Shown piece by piece: positions 62,207-64,000 of a stretch of 64,000 nt of DNA. Numbering within the stretch: the stretch's first letter is position 1; the number at the start of each line of letters is the position of its first letter. The stretch comes from Salinarimonas sp046292825 (GTDB lineage Bacteria; Pseudomonadota; Alphaproteobacteria; Rhizobiales; Beijerinckiaceae), in contig NZ_JBKBQG010000022.1 in NCBI RefSeq assembly GCF_046292825.1, positions 1 through 64,000 of the forward strand, read 5' to 3'. The position numbers and the translations under genes are program-made. The notes under the pieces are model-generated. The model worked only from the letters and a program-made list of their open reading frames with translations. It had not been told where the DNA came from and did no database searches.

Positions 62207-63149
62207 ACAGCTTCGACTGGTACCGCGTCCCGTAATCGCACAGGATCGTCACGATCCGATGCCCCGGGCCCAATTGGCGGGCGAGGCGGATGGCGCCGGC
62301 TATGTTGATGCCGGACGAGCCGCCGAGCACGAGGCCCTCCTTCTCGACGAGGTCGAAGACGATGGGCAGCGCCTCCTCGTCGGGGATCTGGAAGGCGACG
62401 TCGACGGGGGCGCCCTCGAGATTGGCGGTGATGCGGCCCTGGCCGATGCCCTCGGTGATCGAGCCGCCCTGCGCGGAGAGGTTGCCCGAGGTGTAGTAGG
62501 AGAAGAGCGCCGCGCCCATCGGATCGGCGAGGCCGATCGTGATGGTGGGGTCGCGCTCCTTGAGCGCCATGCCGACGCCCGCGATCGTGCCGCCGGAGCC
62601 CACCGCGCAGACGAAGCCGTCGAGCTCGCCGCCGCATTGGGCGAAGATCTCGGGGCCGGTCGTCTCGTAATGGCCGCGGCGATTGGCGGTGTTGTCGAAC
62701 TGGTTCGCCCAGATGGCGCCGTTCGGCTCGGTCTTGGCGAGATGCTCGGCGAGGCGGCCCGAGACCTTCACGTAATTGTTCGGATTGGCGTAGGGAACCG
62801 CCGGCACCTCGACGAGCTCGGCGCCGAGCGCGCGCAGCGCGTCCTTCTTCTCCTGAGACTGCGTCTCGGGGATCACGATGACGGTGCGGTAGCCGAGCGC
62901 GTTGCCGACCATCGCGAGCCCGATGCCTGTATTGCCGGCCGTGCCCTCGACGATCAAGCCGCCCGGGCGCAGGAGGCCGCGCGCCTCAGCGTCGCGGATG
63001 ATCGCGAGCGCGGCGCGGTCCTTCACCGACTGGCCGGGATTGAGGAACTCCGCCTTGCCGAGGATCTCGCAGCCCGTCGCCTCGGAGGGACCGTTCAGCC
63101 GGATGAGCGGCGTGTTGCCGATCGCGTCGATGACGGAACGGTGGATCAT
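62115..63149 (-). CDS. cysK: Cysteine synthase A
   Basis: A 344-residue PLP enzyme making cysteine from O-acetylserine and sulfide. The PLP Lys is in NPGQSVKDRAAL (about residue 43), the substrate loop is EGTAGNTGIGLA, and the phosphate-binding loop is GSGGTIAGV. The C-terminal region is slightly longer than usual for CysK and ends in GWLERGKGVDVGVVMG. The ATG at 63149, behind ggagac, is the expected start. Its last 92 bp overlap the convergent Cap15-like gene. The upstream gap carries an inverted repeat described separately. Confidence 0.92.
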   Translation of the reverse strand: MIHRSVIDAIGNTPLIRLNGPSEATGCEILGKAEFLNPGQSVKDRAALAIIRDAEARGLLRPGGLIVEGTAGNTGIGLAMVGNALGYRTVIVIPETQSQEKKDALRALGAELVEVPAVPYANPNNYVKVSGRLAEHLAKTEPNGAIWANQFDNTANRRGHYETTGPEIFAQCGGELDGFVCAVGSGGTIAGVGMALKERDPTITIGLADPMGAALFSYYTSGNLSAQGGSITEGIGQGRITANLEGAPVDVAFQIPDEEALPIVFDLVEKEGLVLGGSSGINIAGAIRLARQLGPGHRIVTILCDYGTRYQSKLFNPEFLRGKGLPVPGWLERGKGVDVGVVMG

Positions 63150-63189
63150 GGAGGTCTCCTCGGGAGCGCGGGCGCGAGCGGCCTTGCTA

Positions 63190-63251
63190 GCGCATTCCAC
63201 CGCGGAAAGCGAGAATATTCGATATTCCACAAGCGAGTGCGCGGAATGCGC
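63190..63251. promoter_or_regulatory. Palindromic region upstream of cysK
   Basis: Outer arms gcgcattcc and ggaatgcgc are perfect inverted copies bounding a 62-bp segment. At its centre is the near-palindrome gaatattcgatattc (63213-63227), the only AT-rich stretch here. It fits an operator for sulfur-responsive control of cysK, though the regulator cannot be named. Confidence 0.5.
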
Positions 63252-64000
63252 TCACCCCCGCAACGGGATCTCGCGCACGCAGGCATCGGGCTCGCGGCGC
63301 CCGACCCATTGGCGCGGATAGCCGAGCGAGACCTCGTCGAAGCGCACGCCGTCGCGATAGGCGGTCGACTGGATGTGGAGGTGGCCGCTGATCACGGCGC
63401 GGGCGCGGAAGCGCAGGTGCCAATCCTCCGTCGCGATGGTGCCGCACCAGAGCGAGAAGCGGGGGATGCGCGGCAGGAACGCGCGGTCCGCGCGCAACGG
63501 CCAATGGTTGACGAGCACGGTCGGGAGACCGTCGTCGCAGGCCTCGAGCCGCGCCCGCGTCTGCGCCACCCGCGCCTCGCACCAGGCGATCCGGCTCGGA
63601 TGCGGATCGGGCCGCAGCCACAACTCGTCGGCGCAGACGATCCCGGTCTCGCGGGCCCAGTCGAGCGCGCCCTCGAGGGGGATGTCGGCGGGGCGGAAGC
63701 TGTAATCGTAGAGGAGGAACATCGGCACGAGGCGCACCCGCACCCCGCCGAAGGTCTCGACGGGATAGGGGTCCTCGGGCGTGATCACGCCGTGGCGGCG
63801 GCACTCGGCGACGAGCCGCTCGTAGCGCGCCACCCCGCGCAGACCGTCGCCGCCGGGACGAGCCCAAAGCTCGTGATTGCCAGGAACCCAGACGAGCTGC
63901 CGGAATTTCGGCCCGAGCGCCTCGAAAGCGAAGGCGAGGTGCTCGGCGTGCTCGCCGACATCCCCGGCGATCACGAGCCAATCGTCCGGACGCGGGCGAA
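63252..64000 (-). CDS. Metallophosphoesterase, 5' end beyond window
   Basis: The C-terminal 248 codons of a calcineurin-like phosphoesterase; the reading frame continues past the window edge (RPDDWLVIAGDVGEH before the internal Met), so the N-terminus with the first DxH motif is missing. Visible metal motifs are GDVGEHAEH, VWVPGNHELW, LVNHWP and ISGHLHIQS. It would hydrolyse a phosphoester of unknown identity. It lies upstream of cysK on the same strand, with a 102-bp gap. Confidence 0.9.
   Translation of the reverse strand, partial: RPRPDDWLVIAGDVGEHAEHLAFAFEALGPKFRQLVWVPGNHELWARPGGDGLRGVARYERLVAECRRHGVITPEDPYPVETFGGVRVRLVPMFLLYDYSFRPADIPLEGALDWARETGIVCADELWLRPDPHPSRIAWCEARVAQTRARLEACDDGLPTVLVNHWPLRADRAFLPRIPRFSLWCGTIATEDWHLRFRARAVISGHLHIQSTAYRDGVRFDEVSLGYPRQWVGRREPDACVREIPLRG

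Overview
The window is very GC-rich DNA with dense, often 4-bp-overlapping genes. Gene content and the family of dispersed palindromic intergenic repeats point to an alphaproteobacterium of the Hyphomicrobiales (Rhizobiales). The overall flavour is that of Salinarimonas/Methylobacterium relatives, but I cannot confirm a genus without a search.

Layout. 0.3-9 kb: housekeeping-type genes (MFS transporter, glyoxalase I, PfkB kinase, chemoreceptor, cardiolipin-synthase-like phospholipase D, creatinase-like M24 protein, DUF4864 protein). 9-11.2 kb: a WecA-like glycan initiating transferase convergent with a UDP-glucuronate-epimerase-like protein. 11.4-34 kb: a long co-oriented block. It holds a branched-chain-type ABC substrate-binding protein, a degenerate iron alcohol dehydrogenase and an AraC regulator. 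These are followed by about 19 kb of nearly contiguous genes: LivH, LivM, LivG, a LivF fused to a Tm-1-like (UPF0261) domain, a Tm-1-type TIM barrel, a giant flotillin, two SRPBCC proteins, a molybdenum hydroxylase whose large subunit is split in two, its MoxR/VWA maturation pair, an amidohydrolase, a lactonase-like MBL protein, and an SMP-30/isochorismatase-fold fusion. I read this as one uptake-plus-catabolism system for an unidentified small (probably cyclic or lactone/amide) compound.

34-35 kb: an orphan VapB-like antitoxin divergent from a complete AbrB/PIN toxin-antitoxin pair. 35-42.4 kb: a minus-strand CDP-sugar cluster (RfbF, RfbG, RfbC, C-methyltransferase, epimerase, CmcI-like methyltransferase) beside an O-antigen-ligase-like protein and a HAD phosphatase. 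42.4-44.7 kb: malic enzyme. 44.9-46.8 kb: an isolated UvrD-type helicase of clearly lower GC, a probable acquired island. 47-50 kb: a small XRE regulator divergent from an unknown protein, then a flavin monooxygenase with DUF2783. 50-57.6 kb: tyrosine/homogentisate catabolism (hpd, maiA, hmgA, fumarylacetoacetase, a MarR regulator, an MBL protein, a lone TRAP binding protein).

57.7 kb to the end: tRNA-Cys, a coiled-coil protein, EttA, an SDR, then an unknown gene divergent from a protein that looks like the CBASS effector Cap15 but has no cyclase in the window, then CysK and the 3' part of a metallophosphoesterase cut by the window edge. The features I consider most worth following are the orphan Cap15-like pair, the 11-34 kb uptake/catabolism block with its LivF-Tm-1 fusion and repeat-rich flotillin, and the isolated helicase island.
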